Positions 42,286 to 51,789 are shown, counted from the first letter of the stretch. The stretch: DNA of 64,000 bases from Mesorhizobium sp. Root552 (GCF_001427285.1 NZ_LMFV01000011.1:1-64000); one strand, 5' to 3'. Numbers and translations: made by a program. The notes: generated by a model not told the origin, from the sequence alone.

Positions 42286-42314
42286 CTTGCCTGTGGCCGA
42301 AATGCTTCTAGATT
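42286..42314 (+). promoter_or_regulatory. Candidate promoter and dyad for the small peptide gene
   Basis: CTTGCC and TAGATT are 17 bases apart, near the rhizobial housekeeping consensus CTTGAC-N17-CTATAT. A dyad, TGGCCGAA (42294-42301) against TTCCGGCCA (42313-42321), spans the -10 region with one bulged base and could be an operator. The AT-rich stretch 42165-42285 holds no other feature. Confidence 0.5.
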
Positions 42315-42345
42315 CCGGCCATAGCTTTTCAAGAGGAGGCTATCC

Positions 42346-42432
42346 ATGGGACTGACGAGGCCAATCAACGCATTGATGATCTGCGCTGCATTCGCTTTTA
42401 TCGGCGCTCTTATCGTGGGCGTTCTTCCATAA
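42346..42432 (+). CDS. 28-residue hydrophobic peptide
   Basis: The frame reads MGLTRPINALMICAAFAF and continues to IGALIVGVLP, then TAA. A short N-terminus with one Arg precedes a single membrane-spanning segment. The ribosome site is excellent (AAGAGGAGG ending six bases before the ATG). A promoter-like site lies upstream and a strong terminator lies 45 bases downstream, so this looks like an autonomous small gene. It has no recognised family. A similar role to small regulatory inner-membrane peptides is only a guess. Confidence 0.7.
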   Translation: MGLTRPINALMICAAFAFIGALIVGVLP

Positions 42433-42477
42433 CCGCTTAAGCGGAGAAGGCTAGCACCTGACAAAGCAGAGAAGACG

Positions 42478-42506
42478 AAAAGGCCGGGATTTTCCCCGGC
42501 CTTTTT
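42478..42506. terminator. Bidirectional rho-independent terminator
   Basis: AAAAGGCCGGG pairs with CCCGGCCTTTT around a six-base loop and is followed by TTTTTG on the plus strand. On the minus strand the tail is TTTTCG. It can end both the small peptide transcript and the metF transcript. Confidence 0.88.
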
Positions 42507-42520
42507 GTTTCTGCTGCTCT

Positions 42521-43441
42521 CTAGGCCGCCGCTGAATTCGGGCTCGCCTCGGGCTTGTGCGAGCGGATGCCGATCATGTGGCAAACGGCAAAGGCAAGAT
42601 CGGCCCGGTTCATCGTGTAGAAGTGGAAATCCCCCACCCCGCGCTCGACCAGATCCAGCACTTGTTCGGCCGCGACGGCTGACGCCACCAGCGCATGCGT
42701 CTGCGGGTCCGATTCCAGCCCGTCGAACCGCTCCCTCAGCCAAACCGGCACATGGGCTCCGGCGCGCCCTGAAAAACTCGCCACCTGCGCGATGTTGTGG
42801 ACCGGCAGGATGCCCGGCACGATCGGGATATAGATGCCCGCGCGGCGCACGCGCTCGACGTAACGCTCATAGATATCGTTGTCGAAGAAGAACTGGGTGA
42901 TCGCCCGCGTCGCCCCATTGTCCACCTTGCGCTTCAGCATGTCGATGTCGGTGGCGAAGTCCGGGCTTTCAGGATGCTTCTCGGGATAGGCGGAAACAGA
43001 AATGTCGAAATCGCCGTGACGCTTGAGCGCGCCAACCATCTCCGCGCCGTTGGCGTAACCGTCCGGGTGCGGCTGGTAGCGCGTGCCGGCACCCGCTGCC
43101 GGATCGCCACGCAACGCCACGAAGCGCGTGATGCCGAGCGCAGCGAACTGCCGGATCACGTTGTCGGCCTCTTCCCTGCTTGCATCGATGCAGGTCAGGT
43201 GCGCCGCCGGGCTGAGCGACGTCTCGCCAAGGATGCGCGCCACTGTGCGCGCCGTCCGTTCGCGCGTGGAACCGCCGGCGCCATAGGTCACCGAAACGAA
43301 GTTCGGCCTCAGCGGCTCCAGCCGCTTCACCGTCTCCCAAAGCCGCGCTTCCATCTCGTCGGTCTTCGGCGGGAAAAACTCGAAGGAGACCCTTATCTTG
43401 TCGCCAATGTCGGGCCGGCGTGAAAAACGGAACTGGCTCAT
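42521..43441 (-). CDS. metF: Methylenetetrahydrofolate reductase MetF
   Basis: MetF uses FAD to reduce 5,10-methylene-THF to 5-methyl-THF for methionine synthesis. The 306-residue TIM-barrel protein shows SFEFFPPKTDEME, FVSVTYGAGGSTRERT, HLTCIDASREE, VALRGDPAAG, and AITQFFFDND, all typical of the family. It overlaps by one base the ArsR/methyltransferase regulator gene upstream, so both are in one operon. A terminator follows. Confidence 0.96.
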   Translation of the reverse strand: MSQFRFSRRPDIGDKIRVSFEFFPPKTDEMEARLWETVKRLEPLRPNFVSVTYGAGGSTRERTARTVARILGETSLSPAAHLTCIDASREEADNVIRQFAALGITRFVALRGDPAAGAGTRYQPHPDGYANGAEMVGALKRHGDFDISVSAYPEKHPESPDFATDIDMLKRKVDNGATRAITQFFFDNDIYERYVERVRRAGIYIPIVPGILPVHNIAQVASFSGRAGAHVPVWLRERFDGLESDPQTHALVASAVAAEQVLDLVERGVGDFHFYTMNRADLAFAVCHMIGIRSHKPEASPNSAAA

Positions 43442-44454
43442 CAGGCGACTTCCCCGATCTTGATGGATTGGTTGCCGTTGGATGGATCGGCAATGAGCAG
43501 ACGCCTGTCACGGCCAAGCCAGAGCTTGACGGTCAGCTTGGCCTCGCTGTTGCCGCGCGGTTCGAAATCCTGGCTGGTTTCCAGATCGAGGCCGGCCTCG
43601 TTCAGCCACTCCCCGATCTGCCTGTCGGAAAAGCCGAGGCGCTGGTGGGCGTGGTCATCGCGCAGGAATTCCAGCGTGTGTGCGGCAAAATCGACAATGA
43701 CCAGCCGGCCGGATGGCCTCAGCAGCCGCGCCGCCTCCCTGATCGCACGGGCCGGGTCGTCCAGATAGTGCAGCACCTGATGGATCGTCACCAGGTCGAA
43801 GGCGTCGCGCTCCACCGGCGGCGCGAAGATGTCGCCCTGCCGCACCTGCGCGTTGGTGACGCCGGCCTTGTCGAGATTGGCGCGCGCCACCGTCAGCATC
43901 TCGCGCGACATGTCGATGCCGACGCCGCGCCGGTAAAGCGGCGCAAAAATCTCCAACAGCCGCCCCGTACCGGTGCCGAGGTCGAGCATCGACTGGAACG
44001 GGCGCTTGCCGACCAGCGCGAGCAGCGCGCTCTCCACCGCGCGGTCCGGCACATGCAGCGAGCGGATTTCGTCCCAGCTCGCCGCGTTCTCGGAGAAATA
44101 CTCCGCCGCCCGCTCCTGCCGCTTGCGTTTCACCGCCGACAGGCGCTCGAGATCGCGTTCGACCTGCGGGTCAATACTGCGGATACCGGCAATCAGGCCG
44201 ACTACGAACTCGCGCGCCGCATCCGAATCCGACAAGCGGAAAAAGGCCCACGAGCCCTCCTGGTAGCGGCCGATCAGGCCGGCCTCCAGCAGAAGCTTCA
44301 AATGCCGCGACACGCGCGGCTGCGACTGGTTGAGGATTTCGGTCAGGTCCGAAACGGTCAGGTCGCCGCGCGACAGCAGCGCCAGGATACGCAGCCGGCT
44401 GGATTCGGCCGCCGCCTTCAATGTATCCACCATGGTGTCGAGTGAAACGTCCAT
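43441..44454 (-). CDS. ArsR-family regulator fused to SAM-methyltransferase domain, SahR-like
   Basis: The 337-residue protein has an N-terminal ArsR winged helix (SSRLRILALLSRGDLTVSDLTEILNQSQPRVSRHLKLL) and a C-terminal class I methyltransferase fold (MLDLGTGTGRLLEIFAPLY, VGIDMSREMLTVARANL, LRPSGRLVIVDF). The two-domain form and the coupling to metF recall SahR, which senses S-adenosylhomocysteine in other Proteobacteria. I infer that the methyltransferase domain is the ligand sensor. No metal-binding cysteine pair of ArsR/SmtB type is seen in the winged helix. A palindrome in front of the gene is a likely operator. Confidence 0.82.
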   Translation of the reverse strand: MDVSLDTMVDTLKAAAESSRLRILALLSRGDLTVSDLTEILNQSQPRVSRHLKLLLEAGLIGRYQEGSWAFFRLSDSDAAREFVVGLIAGIRSIDPQVERDLERLSAVKRKRQERAAEYFSENAASWDEIRSLHVPDRAVESALLALVGKRPFQSMLDLGTGTGRLLEIFAPLYRRGVGIDMSREMLTVARANLDKAGVTNAQVRQGDIFAPPVERDAFDLVTIHQVLHYLDDPARAIREAARLLRPSGRLVIVDFAAHTLEFLRDDHAHQRLGFSDRQIGEWLNEAGLDLETSQDFEPRGNSEAKLTVKLWLGRDRRLLIADPSNGNQSIKIGEVA

Positions 44455-44473
44455 TCGCCAATCTTTCGAAAAG

Positions 44474-44493
44474 ATATAAAGATATGTTTATGT
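44474..44493. promoter_or_regulatory. Candidate operator of the SahR-like regulator
   Basis: ATATAAA-GATATG-TTTATGT is an AT-rich 20-bp near-palindrome with one arm mismatch. It lies 19 bases before the regulator start codon in G/C-rich surroundings. It would suit autoregulation of the regulator-metF operon. It resembles, from memory, AT-rich sites reported for methionine-cycle ArsR regulators in Rhizobiales. Confidence 0.55.
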
Positions 44494-44610
44494 CATTTTC
44501 ATCGGCAAGACAACAGCCAATATCACGACAAGAACCGCTGCCGCCGTGCGCTTCCACCTGCTACGCTGTCGGCGCACGACCATACTCCTTCCGAATCGGG
44601 ACCGGCTTCG

Positions 44611-45114
44611 ATGTTTGAATTGCGAGACAATGAAAAGGTGATGGCGCTCGACCCCGCCTCCCTGCCCGGCGACGCCCACATCGTTTTCATCGGCCGCATC
44701 CGCTCGCCATGGCGTGAGCGCGCCGAATGCCCCAAGAACATGCGCGCAGCCCTTGAAACGGGCCAGCGCGCGTCGCTGGTGCTGGACCCGCCCTACCGCG
44801 AAGGCCTGCTTGGCCTTAAGGGCTACACCCACGCCCACATCTTCACCTGGCTGCACAAAGTGCCGCGGAATCTGATTGTCCAGAAACCGCGCCATGCCGC
44901 TGAAGAAAAAGGCGTTTTCGCCTTGCGTTCTCCCATTCGCCCCAACCCCGTCGGCCTGCACACGGCAAGATTGCTTGGTGTCGATCAAGAAACCGGCGTG
45001 ATCGAACTGGAAGCCATCGACGCGCTCGACGGCACCCCGGTCATCGACATCAAGCCATATTTTCCGTCGGTCGATACGCTCGCCGATGCCGCGACGCCGG
45101 ACAGGCCCCGGTGA
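44611..45114 (+). CDS. TrmO/TsaA-domain tRNA methyltransferase-like protein
   Basis: The 167-residue protein is a UPF0066/TsaA-domain member. It has VFIGRIRSPW, DLPPYREGL-like DPPYREGLLGLKGYTHAHIFTWL, and LRSPIRPNPVGLHTARLLGV, and ends in DIKPYFPSVD. Family members methylate threonylcarbamoyl-adenosine 37 of tRNA-Thr with SAM. It is divergent from the SahR-like gene, which fits a methyl-cycle link. The start is the first ATG; a start ten codons later is possible. Confidence 0.82.
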   Translation: MFELRDNEKVMALDPASLPGDAHIVFIGRIRSPWRERAECPKNMRAALETGQRASLVLDPPYREGLLGLKGYTHAHIFTWLHKVPRNLIVQKPRHAAEEKGVFALRSPIRPNPVGLHTARLLGVDQETGVIELEAIDALDGTPVIDIKPYFPSVDTLADAATPDRPR

Positions 45115-45428
45115 TGAACGCACCGACCGGGCGACGCCGCGCCATAGCCAAGGCGCTGACGGCGCTTTTGCCTGTTGCTCCCTATTCCGACATGGAGCGG
45201 ATACGCGAAGACGCCGCGTCCAGGCACCTGAAAACCCTGCCCCCGACGATTGCGGTGTGGCTTGCCACCGTGGCTCACGTCCGCCATGTGCATACGGACT
45301 ACGAGAAGCTTCTCGCCGAAGGCTACGACCGCGATGCGGCCCGCTTTTTCGTCGTCAACGACATCAATGCGTGGCTGACCAAATGGCGGGCTACCCGCCT
45401 GCTCGACCCGGATGATGACGACGCCTAG
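45114..45428 (+). CDS. DUF2293-type protein of unknown function
   Basis: The 104-residue protein resembles the DUF2293 group, with TIAVWLATVAHVRHVHTDYEKLLAEGYDRDAARFFVVNDINAWLTKW. No catalytic motif can be assigned. The pattern H-(x)n-Y-(x)n-EGYDRDAAR is the conserved core. Its ATG overlaps the TrmO-like gene's stop (TGATG), so the two are cotranscribed and perhaps functionally linked to tRNA or methylation. Confidence 0.75.
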   Translation: MNAPTGRRRAIAKALTALLPVAPYSDMERIREDAASRHLKTLPPTIAVWLATVAHVRHVHTDYEKLLAEGYDRDAARFFVVNDINAWLTKWRATRLLDPDDDDA

Positions 45429-45452
45429 AATTGCGCCGCCAAATGACTGGGC

Positions 45453-46223
45453 TTACGCCCCTCGCTTCGCCACGATGAACAGACGCGGGAAGCGCAGCAG
45501 GACCTTGCCATTGTCGGCCGGCGGGTAAGCCTGCCTGATCTTGTCCAGGTAGCGGGCAAGGAACGCCTGTTTCTCGCCCTCGTCCAGCGGATCGATGAAG
45601 GTCTTCAAGCCGGTCGACTTCAACCACTCCACGATAGCTTCGGCATTGGCCAGCGGGTGGTTGTAGTGGGTGTGCCAGATATCGACCCGGTCGGCCAACG
45701 GCGTCAGCAGATCGTAGTAGAAGGCGACCGGCGGCAGCGGATCGCGCGCCGCACCCGCCATCTTGGCAGCGAAAGGCATTTCGGCGGCGGCTTCCCGCAT
45801 CAGCCTGTGCGAAGGTTCGCCGAGATTGTCGGGCATCTGCACCGCCAGCGCCCCGCCGGGCGCAAGCAATCCCATCAGCCGCTGGAAAACCGCCGGATGT
45901 TCCGGCAGCCACTGGAACACCGCATTGGCGAAAATTACATCGACCGGCTTTTCAGGCTTCCACCCGGCGGCGTCCGCCAGTTCGAAGCGCACATTCGGCA
46001 AACGCTTGCGCGCCTTCTCGATCATGTCGGGCGAGGTATCGAAGCCGCTGATCTCGGCTTGCGGCCACCGCTCCACCAGCAACTCGGTCGAATTGCCCGG
46101 CCCGCAGCCGATATCGACAACCCGCCTGGCGTTCGGCACCGGCACTTGCGCTACGAGGTCGCGCGCCGGCCGGGTCCGCTCGTCTTCGAATTTCAGGTAT
46201 TGGGCGGCGGACCAGTCGGCCAT
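45453..46223 (-). CDS. tam: Trans-aconitate 2-methyltransferase-like
   Basis: The 256-residue class I methyltransferase starts [22 protein letters not shown], the standard Tam opening. The SAM motif is [15 protein letters not shown], followed by GFDTSPDMI and [12 protein letters not shown]. Tam methylates trans-aconitate, an inhibitor of aconitase. It follows ettA on the same strand after the ettA terminator, so it is probably transcribed mostly on its own. Confidence 0.88.
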   Translation of the reverse strand: MADWSAAQYLKFEDERTRPARDLVAQVPVPNARRVVDIGCGPGNSTELLVERWPQAEISGFDTSPDMIEKARKRLPNVRFELADAAGWKPEKPVDVIFANAVFQWLPEHPAVFQRLMGLLAPGGALAVQMPDNLGEPSHRLMREAAAEMPFAAKMAGAARDPLPPVAFYYDLLTPLADRVDIWHTHYNHPLANAEAIVEWLKSTGLKTFIDPLDEGEKQAFLARYLDKIRQAYPPADNGKVLLRFPRLFIVAKRGA

Positions 46224-46245
46224 GAAAGTTTCCTTAAAATCAAAA

Positions 46246-46269
46246 ACGCCCCGCTTGTCAGCGGGGCGT
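46246..46269 (-). terminator. Rho-independent terminator after ettA
   Basis: On the minus strand ACGCCCCGCT and AGCGGGGCGT form a perfect 10-bp stem with a four-base loop, followed by TTTTTG. It lies about 10 bases past the ettA stop. Confidence 0.9.
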
Positions 46270-46278
46270 AGTGGTAAT

Positions 46279-47928
46279 TTAGCGGGTAAGTCTCTTGTGC
46301 GTCATGCGGTGCGGCGTGGTTGCCTCGACGCCCAGCCGGCGCACCTTGTCCTTCTCGTATTCCTCGAAGTTGCCCTCGAACCACTCGACATGCGCATCGC
46401 CCTCGAAGGCCAGCATGTGCGTGGTCATGCGGTCGAGGAACATGCGGTCGTGGCTGATGATGACGGCGCAGCCGGCATAAGCTTCAAGCGCATCTTCGAG
46501 CGCGCCCAGCGTCTCGGTGTCGAGGTCGTTGGTCGGTTCGTCGAGCAGCAGCACGTTGCCGCCGTTCTTCAGCATCTTGGCCAGGTGCACGCGGTTGCGC
46601 TGGCCGCCGGAGAGGTTGCCGACTTTCTGTTGCTGGTCGCCGCCGCGGAAGTTGAACGACGAGCAATAGGCGCGACTGTTGACCTCATGCTTGCCAAGCT
46701 TGATCACCTCGGCGCCGCCCGAGATTTCCTCCCAGACGGTCTTGTTCGGGTCGAGCGCGTCGCGGCTCTGGTCGACATAGCCGAGCTTGACGGTCTCGCC
46801 GATGCGGATCGAACCGGAATCCGGCTTTTCATGGCCCGTGATCGTCTTGAAAAGCGTCGTCTTGCCGGCGCCGTTCGGGCCGATAATGCCGACGATACCG
46901 CCGGGCGGCAGCTTGAAAGACAGGTTTTCAATCAGCAACTCGTCGCCGAATCCCTTGTTCAGGCTGTCGACCTCGATCACCACATTGCCGAGACGCTCAC
47001 CGGCGGGGATAACGATCTGCGTATCCGTCGGCTTGCGGTTCTGTGCCTGCTCGACCAGGTTTTCATAGGCCTGGATACGCGCCTTCGACTTGGTCTGGCG
47101 CGCCTTGGGCGAAGACGCGATCCACTCGCGCTCGCGCCAGATCGCCTTCTGGCGGGCGTCGTCCTCGCGCCCTTCCTGGATCAGGCGCTTGGCCTTGGCG
47201 TCGAGATACTTTGTGTAGTTGCCCTCGTAGGGAATGCCGCGGCCACGGTCGAGTTCGAGAATCCAGCCGGTCACGTTGTCGAGGAAGTAGCGGTCGTGGG
47301 TGATGATCAGCACCGAGCCCGGATAGTCGCGCAGGTGCTTTTCCAGCCAGGCTGTCGTTTCGGCGTCCAGATGGTTGGTCGGTTCGTCGAGCAAAAGCAG
47401 GTCGGGCTGCTCCAGAAGCAGGCGGCACAGCGCCACGCGGCGGCGCTCGCCACCCGAAAGGTTGGTTACTTCAGCATCGCCCGGCGGGCATTGCAGCGCT
47501 TCCATCGCCATTTCGACCTGCTGTTCGAGATCCCACAGGTTCAACCTGTCCATCTCGTCCTGCAGCTTGGCCGATTCCTCCGCCGTTTCGTCGGAGTAGT
47601 TCATCATCAGCTCGTTGTAGCGCTCGATGATCGCGGTCTTCCTGGCAACGCCATCCATGACGTTCTCGAACACCGTCTTGGCCGGATCGAGTTTCGGCTC
47701 CTGTGCGAGATAGCCAACCGTCGCGCCTTCCGCGAGCCATGCTTCGCCGGTGTATTCCTTGTCGAGGCCGGCCATGATCTTCAGGATCGTCGACTTGCCG
47801 GCGCCGTTCGGCCCGAGGATGCCGATCTTGGCATCCGGGTAGAAGGACAGGTTGACGTTTTCCAGCACCTTCTTGGTGCCGTAGGCCTTTGAAAGGCCGG
47901 CCATATGATAGATGAACTGGCGTGCCAC
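46279..47928 (-). CDS. ettA: Energy-dependent translational throttle EttA (ABC-F)
   Basis: EttA is a ribosome-associated ABC-F ATPase gating early elongation by cell energy state. The 549-residue protein has two nucleotide-binding domains. The first Walker A is GPNGAGKST at about 39-47 and its signature is [12 protein letters not shown], with DEPTNHLD. The second has [21 protein letters not shown] and DEPTNDLD. The interdomain linker is charged ([20 protein letters not shown]), and an EttA-like arm is present in the first domain. No membrane domain exists. Confidence 0.95.
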   Translation of the reverse strand: MARQFIYHMAGLSKAYGTKKVLENVNLSFYPDAKIGILGPNGAGKSTILKIMAGLDKEYTGEAWLAEGATVGYLAQEPKLDPAKTVFENVMDGVARKTAIIERYNELMMNYSDETAEESAKLQDEMDRLNLWDLEQQVEMAMEALQCPPGDAEVTNLSGGERRRVALCRLLLEQPDLLLLDEPTNHLDAETTAWLEKHLRDYPGSVLIITHDRYFLDNVTGWILELDRGRGIPYEGNYTKYLDAKAKRLIQEGREDDARQKAIWREREWIASSPKARQTKSKARIQAYENLVEQAQNRKPTDTQIVIPAGERLGNVVIEVDSLNKGFGDELLIENLSFKLPPGGIVGIIGPNGAGKTTLFKTITGHEKPDSGSIRIGETVKLGYVDQSRDALDPNKTVWEEISGGAEVIKLGKHEVNSRAYCSSFNFRGGDQQQKVGNLSGGQRNRVHLAKMLKNGGNVLLLDEPTNDLDTETLGALEDALEAYAGCAVIISHDRMFLDRMTTHMLAFEGDAHVEWFEGNFEEYEKDKVRRLGVEATTPHRMTHKRLTR

Positions 47929-48168
47929 GCGCGCTTTCCCTGAAAAAGGTGACCTTCTCGGTCACGCTGGACGGAGGTTGGCCGCTATGTAGGCGATAGG
48001 GGGCGAAACGGCAATCGCTTTCGGCGCCAGTTGCCGGGTCGCTCCTCGATAAGGCCCCTTGACGGCCCAATACCATGGCTCGCCCCACGAACTCCGCATA
48101 GACCTATACAAATCCACGCAAAAGAAAGGCGCAATTAACCCTTCCCCGGCAAAAGGGGGTGGAAGGAA

Positions 48169-49497
48169 ATGCCGGCGCTTCGCGATTTCCGCAGTTGGGA
48201 GCCGATCGTATTGCACAACAGCCTTCTGCTCTTTCTTGAAGCAGCCGCCTACTTCGGCGTGATGGTGACGCTGTTCCGGCTTCGCAAACGCATCGGCATC
48301 GGCGTTTTCTTCTGCGCGCTTGGCGTCATGCATTTCCTCGAAACCTATCTTGCCAGCGCATTCTACGTCGCCTTGCCGTTCGGCATCGTTTCACCCGGCT
48401 CGTCGGTGCTGTTTTCCGGCAAGCTGGTCATGCTGCTGCTGGTCTACATGAAGGAAGACGCCACCACCGTGCGGCAGCCCATCTACGGCCTGCTGTTCGG
48501 CAACGCCTTGATGATCGGCCTTGTCCTGCTGTTGCGCCAGCACGACATCGCCCCGCTGCCCAATGGACAACGCCCGGACATCGCCTTCATCGACCAGATG
48601 GGTTGGCTGATGGTCTGGGGCACGGCCTTGCTCTTCGTCGATGCCATACTCATCATCCTGCTCTATGAGCGGCTCGGCAGATTTCTGCGCAAGGCGCTGT
48701 TTACCCGCATTCTTGTTTCAACCGCCTGCGTGCTGACTTTCGACCAGATCGGCTTCTTCACCGCGCTTCACTTCGTCACCGGCGCACCGACGGAAGTCTT
48801 CTTCGGCGGCTGGTATGCCAAGATGGCGGCGGCCTTCACCTACAGCATGATGCTCGTGGCCTATATCCGCTGGGCGGAGTCGCACCCCATCCCCGCACCA
48901 CGCGGCCTCGGCGATATCTTCGAGATGTTGACATATCGCGAGCGCTACGAGGCGCTGATCCAGCACGTCGGGCGTGACGGGCTCACCGGCCTCTGGCATC
49001 GCGGCCGCTTCGAGACCGATGGCGAGCAGGACGTTGCCGCAAGTCTCGCTTCCGGAAAACCGCTCAGCCTGATCGTGCTCGATGTCGATCACTTCAAGTC
49101 GATCAACGACCGCTTCGGGCACGCCGAAGGCGATCGTGTGCTGCGGTCGATAGCCATATTGCTGCGCGATGTCGCCGGTCCCGGCGATCGCGTCTACCGC
49201 ACCGGCGGCGAGGAGTTCGCGGTCCTCTGCCCTCACCCGCATGCGGTTGCCCGCCTGCTTGGCGAAAACATCCGCCATGCCGTCAAGGCAGCCAACGTCA
49301 CCAAACTTTCCGAGCTGACGATAAGCGCCGGCATCGCCACCCTGTCGATTTCGACCCCGGGCCTGTCCGAACTCTTCGCCGTGGCGGACCAGCGCCTCTA
49401 TCACGCCAAGGCCAGTGGGCGCGACCGGATCGTCGGCGAACCTTCAGCTGCCGAACCCGCAGCACAACCACCCCTTTCGGCCGGCAACGGTCACTGA
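48169..49497 (+). CDS. Membrane diguanylate cyclase (GGDEF)
   Basis: The 442-residue protein makes cyclic di-GMP. The N-terminal half has about seven membrane segments (LLLFLEAAAYFGVMVTLF, VGIFFCALG-like and others), a VUT/7TM-type sensor of unknown ligand. The C-terminal GGDEF domain (about 280-425) has VGRDGLTGLWHRGRFE, the metal Asp in LIVLDVDHFKSINDRFGH, and an intact active site GGEEF. No RxxD inhibitory site is visible before it. AAGGAA precedes the ATG. The 240 bases upstream hold nothing notable. Confidence 0.93.
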   Translation: MPALRDFRSWEPIVLHNSLLLFLEAAAYFGVMVTLFRLRKRIGIGVFFCALGVMHFLETYLASAFYVALPFGIVSPGSSVLFSGKLVMLLLVYMKEDATTVRQPIYGLLFGNALMIGLVLLLRQHDIAPLPNGQRPDIAFIDQMGWLMVWGTALLFVDAILIILLYERLGRFLRKALFTRILVSTACVLTFDQIGFFTALHFVTGAPTEVFFGGWYAKMAAAFTYSMMLVAYIRWAESHPIPAPRGLGDIFEMLTYRERYEALIQHVGRDGLTGLWHRGRFETDGEQDVAASLASGKPLSLIVLDVDHFKSINDRFGHAEGDRVLRSIAILLRDVAGPGDRVYRTGGEEFAVLCPHPHAVARLLGENIRHAVKAANVTKLSELTISAGIATLSISTPGLSELFAVADQRLYHAKASGRDRIVGEPSAAEPAAQPPLSAGNGH

Positions 49498-49593
49498 CTT
49501 CGTCCGCCTTTCCGCTACCGTTGATTTCCGGTCGGATGCCGTCTTGACGCCACTCCCGCCCGATCTACTCTCCACGCCGAGGGGACAGGCAAA

Positions 49594-50523
49594 ATGCCGT
49601 TCGACGAACAAACCACTTTGGCTTCGCCAACCGGTGCGGCGCTTAATCTTTACGTGAAGCGTGCCAAGGGAAAGCCTCGCGCCGTCGTCCAGATCAACCA
49701 CGGCCTTGCCGAACATGCCGCCCGCTATGCCCGCTTCGCCGATTTTCTCAGCATGCGCGGCTGCCATGTCTTCGCCCATGACCATCGCGGCCACGGCTTC
49801 ACCCGTGCCCCCGACGCCCCGCAAGGCCGCTTCGGCAGCGAGAACGGCGGCGACAAGGTTCTGGCCGACGTCACCGCCGTCCATGACCTCATCGCGGCAG
49901 ACCACCCGAACCTGCCCGTCATCGCCTTCGGTCATTCGATGGGCGGCCTCATCGCGCTGAACTTCGTGCTCCGGCACTCCAGCCGCATCCATGCCGCCGC
50001 CGTCTGGAATGCCAATTTCACCGCCGGCCTGCCCGACCGCCTTGCGCTCGCCATCCTCGCCTGGGAGCGTTTCCGGCTCGGCTCGGATGTCCCCTCGCAG
50101 CTTTTGCCTCGCCTGACATTCGGCGCGTGGGGCCGCAAGATCGCCGGCCACCGCACGCCATTCGACTGGCTGTCGCGCGATCCAGCCGAAGTCGACAAAT
50201 ACGTCGCCGACCCGCTCTGCGGCTGGCCAGCGTCCGTGTCGCTGTGGCGCGACCTGTTCGGCTTCATCTTTAATGGAGCAGACGACGCCAACTTTGCCGC
50301 CGTGCGCAATACCCTGCCGTTCAATCTCGTCGGTGGCGAGAAGGATCCGGCGACCGACGGCGGCACGGCGGTCGAGCATCTCGCCAGCCGGATGCGGCGG
50401 ATGGGCTTTTCGAATCTCGTTTCAACGATTTATCCGCAAACCCGCCACGAAAGCTTGAACGAGATCAACCGCGACCAGGTCATGGCCGACTTCGCCGCAT
50501 GGCTGGACGGCATCCTGAAATAG
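49594..50523 (+). CDS. Alpha/beta hydrolase, monoacylglycerol-lipase-like
   Basis: The 309-residue enzyme belongs to the serine aminopeptidase S33/Hydrolase_4 group. The oxyanion region reads VQINHGLAEHAARYARFADFL, followed by AHDHRGHGFT. The nucleophile elbow is GHSMGG. The acid and histidine lie in VGGEKDPAT and YPQTRHESLNE. Lysophospholipase or monoacylglycerol lipase activity is likely. It has no signal peptide. Confidence 0.88.
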   Translation: MPFDEQTTLASPTGAALNLYVKRAKGKPRAVVQINHGLAEHAARYARFADFLSMRGCHVFAHDHRGHGFTRAPDAPQGRFGSENGGDKVLADVTAVHDLIAADHPNLPVIAFGHSMGGLIALNFVLRHSSRIHAAAVWNANFTAGLPDRLALAILAWERFRLGSDVPSQLLPRLTFGAWGRKIAGHRTPFDWLSRDPAEVDKYVADPLCGWPASVSLWRDLFGFIFNGADDANFAAVRNTLPFNLVGGEKDPATDGGTAVEHLASRMRRMGFSNLVSTIYPQTRHESLNEINRDQVMADFAAWLDGILK

Positions 50524-50616
50524 CGCCTCCGCTTCTGGCCCAGCGTAAGGTCCGTGACATCGCAGCAACGGGTTGGTAGAGCACGTCTATCCTCTCGATC
50601 AACGGCGCAGATATCC

Positions 50617-51789
50617 ATGACCGAAGCTCCGCTCAAAGGCGTCCGCGTAATCGAACTTGCACGCATCCTCGCCGGTCCGTGGGCCGGGCAGTTGCTGGCC
50701 GACCTCGGCGCCGACGTCATCAAGGTGGAAAGCCCCGACGGCGACGACACCCGCAAATGGGGCCCGCCCTTCGTAACCGGCAAGGATGGGGAAAACCTGT
50801 CAGCCGCCTACTATCACTCCTGCAACCGCGGCAAGCGCTCCATCGTCGTCGATTTCTCGACCCCCGAAGGCGCCGAAACCATTCGCAACCTCGCCGCCGG
50901 CGCCGATGTCCTCATCGAAAACTTCAAGCTCGGCGGCCTCAAGAAATACGGCCTCGACTATGAGAGCCTGAAGGCCGTGAATCCGAGCCTTGTCTATTGC
51001 TCCATCACCGGCTTCGGCCAGGATGGCCCTTATGCCCCCCGCGCCGGCTATGACTTCATCGTGCAGGGCATGTCCGGCCTGATGTCGATCACCGGCGCAG
51101 CCGATGGCGAGCCGCAGAAGGTCGGCGTCGCCGTCACCGACATCTTCACCGGCCTCTATTCCGTCATCGCCATCCAGGCCGCACTTCGCCATGCCGAGGC
51201 GACCGGCCAGGGCCAGCACGTCGACATGGCCCTGTTCGATGCCCAGATCTCGGTGCTGGCCAACCAGAACCTGAACTATCTCGTCTCCGGCACCCCGCCG
51301 ACCCGCATGGGCAATGCGCATCCCAACATCGCGCCATACGAGGTCCTGCCGGTCAAGGACGGCCACTTCATCCTCGCCACCGGCAACGACAACCAGTTCC
51401 GCAAATTCTGCGCCATCATCGGCCGCGACGAACTGGCCGACGACCCGGCCTTCGCCACCAATTCGGCCCGCGTCGCCAACCGCGTCGCCCTGCACGATCA
51501 CATGGTCCAAGCCCTTGCCGACCGCAACCGCGAGGACGTCCTCGCCGCGCTCGAGAAAGCGCATGTCCCGGCCAGCCCCATCAACGATATCGGCCAGACC
51601 TTCGCCGATCCGCAGGTCATCGCGCGCGGCATGCGCCTCGACCTCGATGACGGCCACGGCAACGCCCTGCCCTCAGTGCGCGCGCCCATCGTGCTGTCGC
51701 AGACGCCGCTCACCTACAATCGCCCCTCGCCCCGGCTCGGCGAGCACACCGGCGAAATCCTTGCCGAACTGGAGCAGACGAAATCATGA
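50617..51789 (+). CDS. CaiB/BaiF class III CoA-transferase
   Basis: The 390-residue protein opens LKGVRVIELARILAGPWAGQLLADLGADVIKVE. It has NRGKRSIVVDFSTPEGAE, SITGFGQDGPYAPRAGYDFIVQGMSGLM (containing the catalytic Asp region), and GQHVDMALFDAQ, all typical of class III CoA-transferases. The CoA donor and acceptor are unknown. The stop overlaps the following ThDP enzyme gene by four bases, an arrangement like formyl-CoA transferase with oxalyl-CoA decarboxylase. The start MTEAPLKG replaces a longer open frame. Confidence 0.9.
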   Translation: MTEAPLKGVRVIELARILAGPWAGQLLADLGADVIKVESPDGDDTRKWGPPFVTGKDGENLSAAYYHSCNRGKRSIVVDFSTPEGAETIRNLAAGADVLIENFKLGGLKKYGLDYESLKAVNPSLVYCSITGFGQDGPYAPRAGYDFIVQGMSGLMSITGAADGEPQKVGVAVTDIFTGLYSVIAIQAALRHAEATGQGQHVDMALFDAQISVLANQNLNYLVSGTPPTRMGNAHPNIAPYEVLPVKDGHFILATGNDNQFRKFCAIIGRDELADDPAFATNSARVANRVALHDHMVQALADRNREDVLAALEKAHVPASPINDIGQTFADPQVIARGMRLDLDDGHGNALPSVRAPIVLSQTPLTYNRPSPRLGEHTGEILAELEQTKS

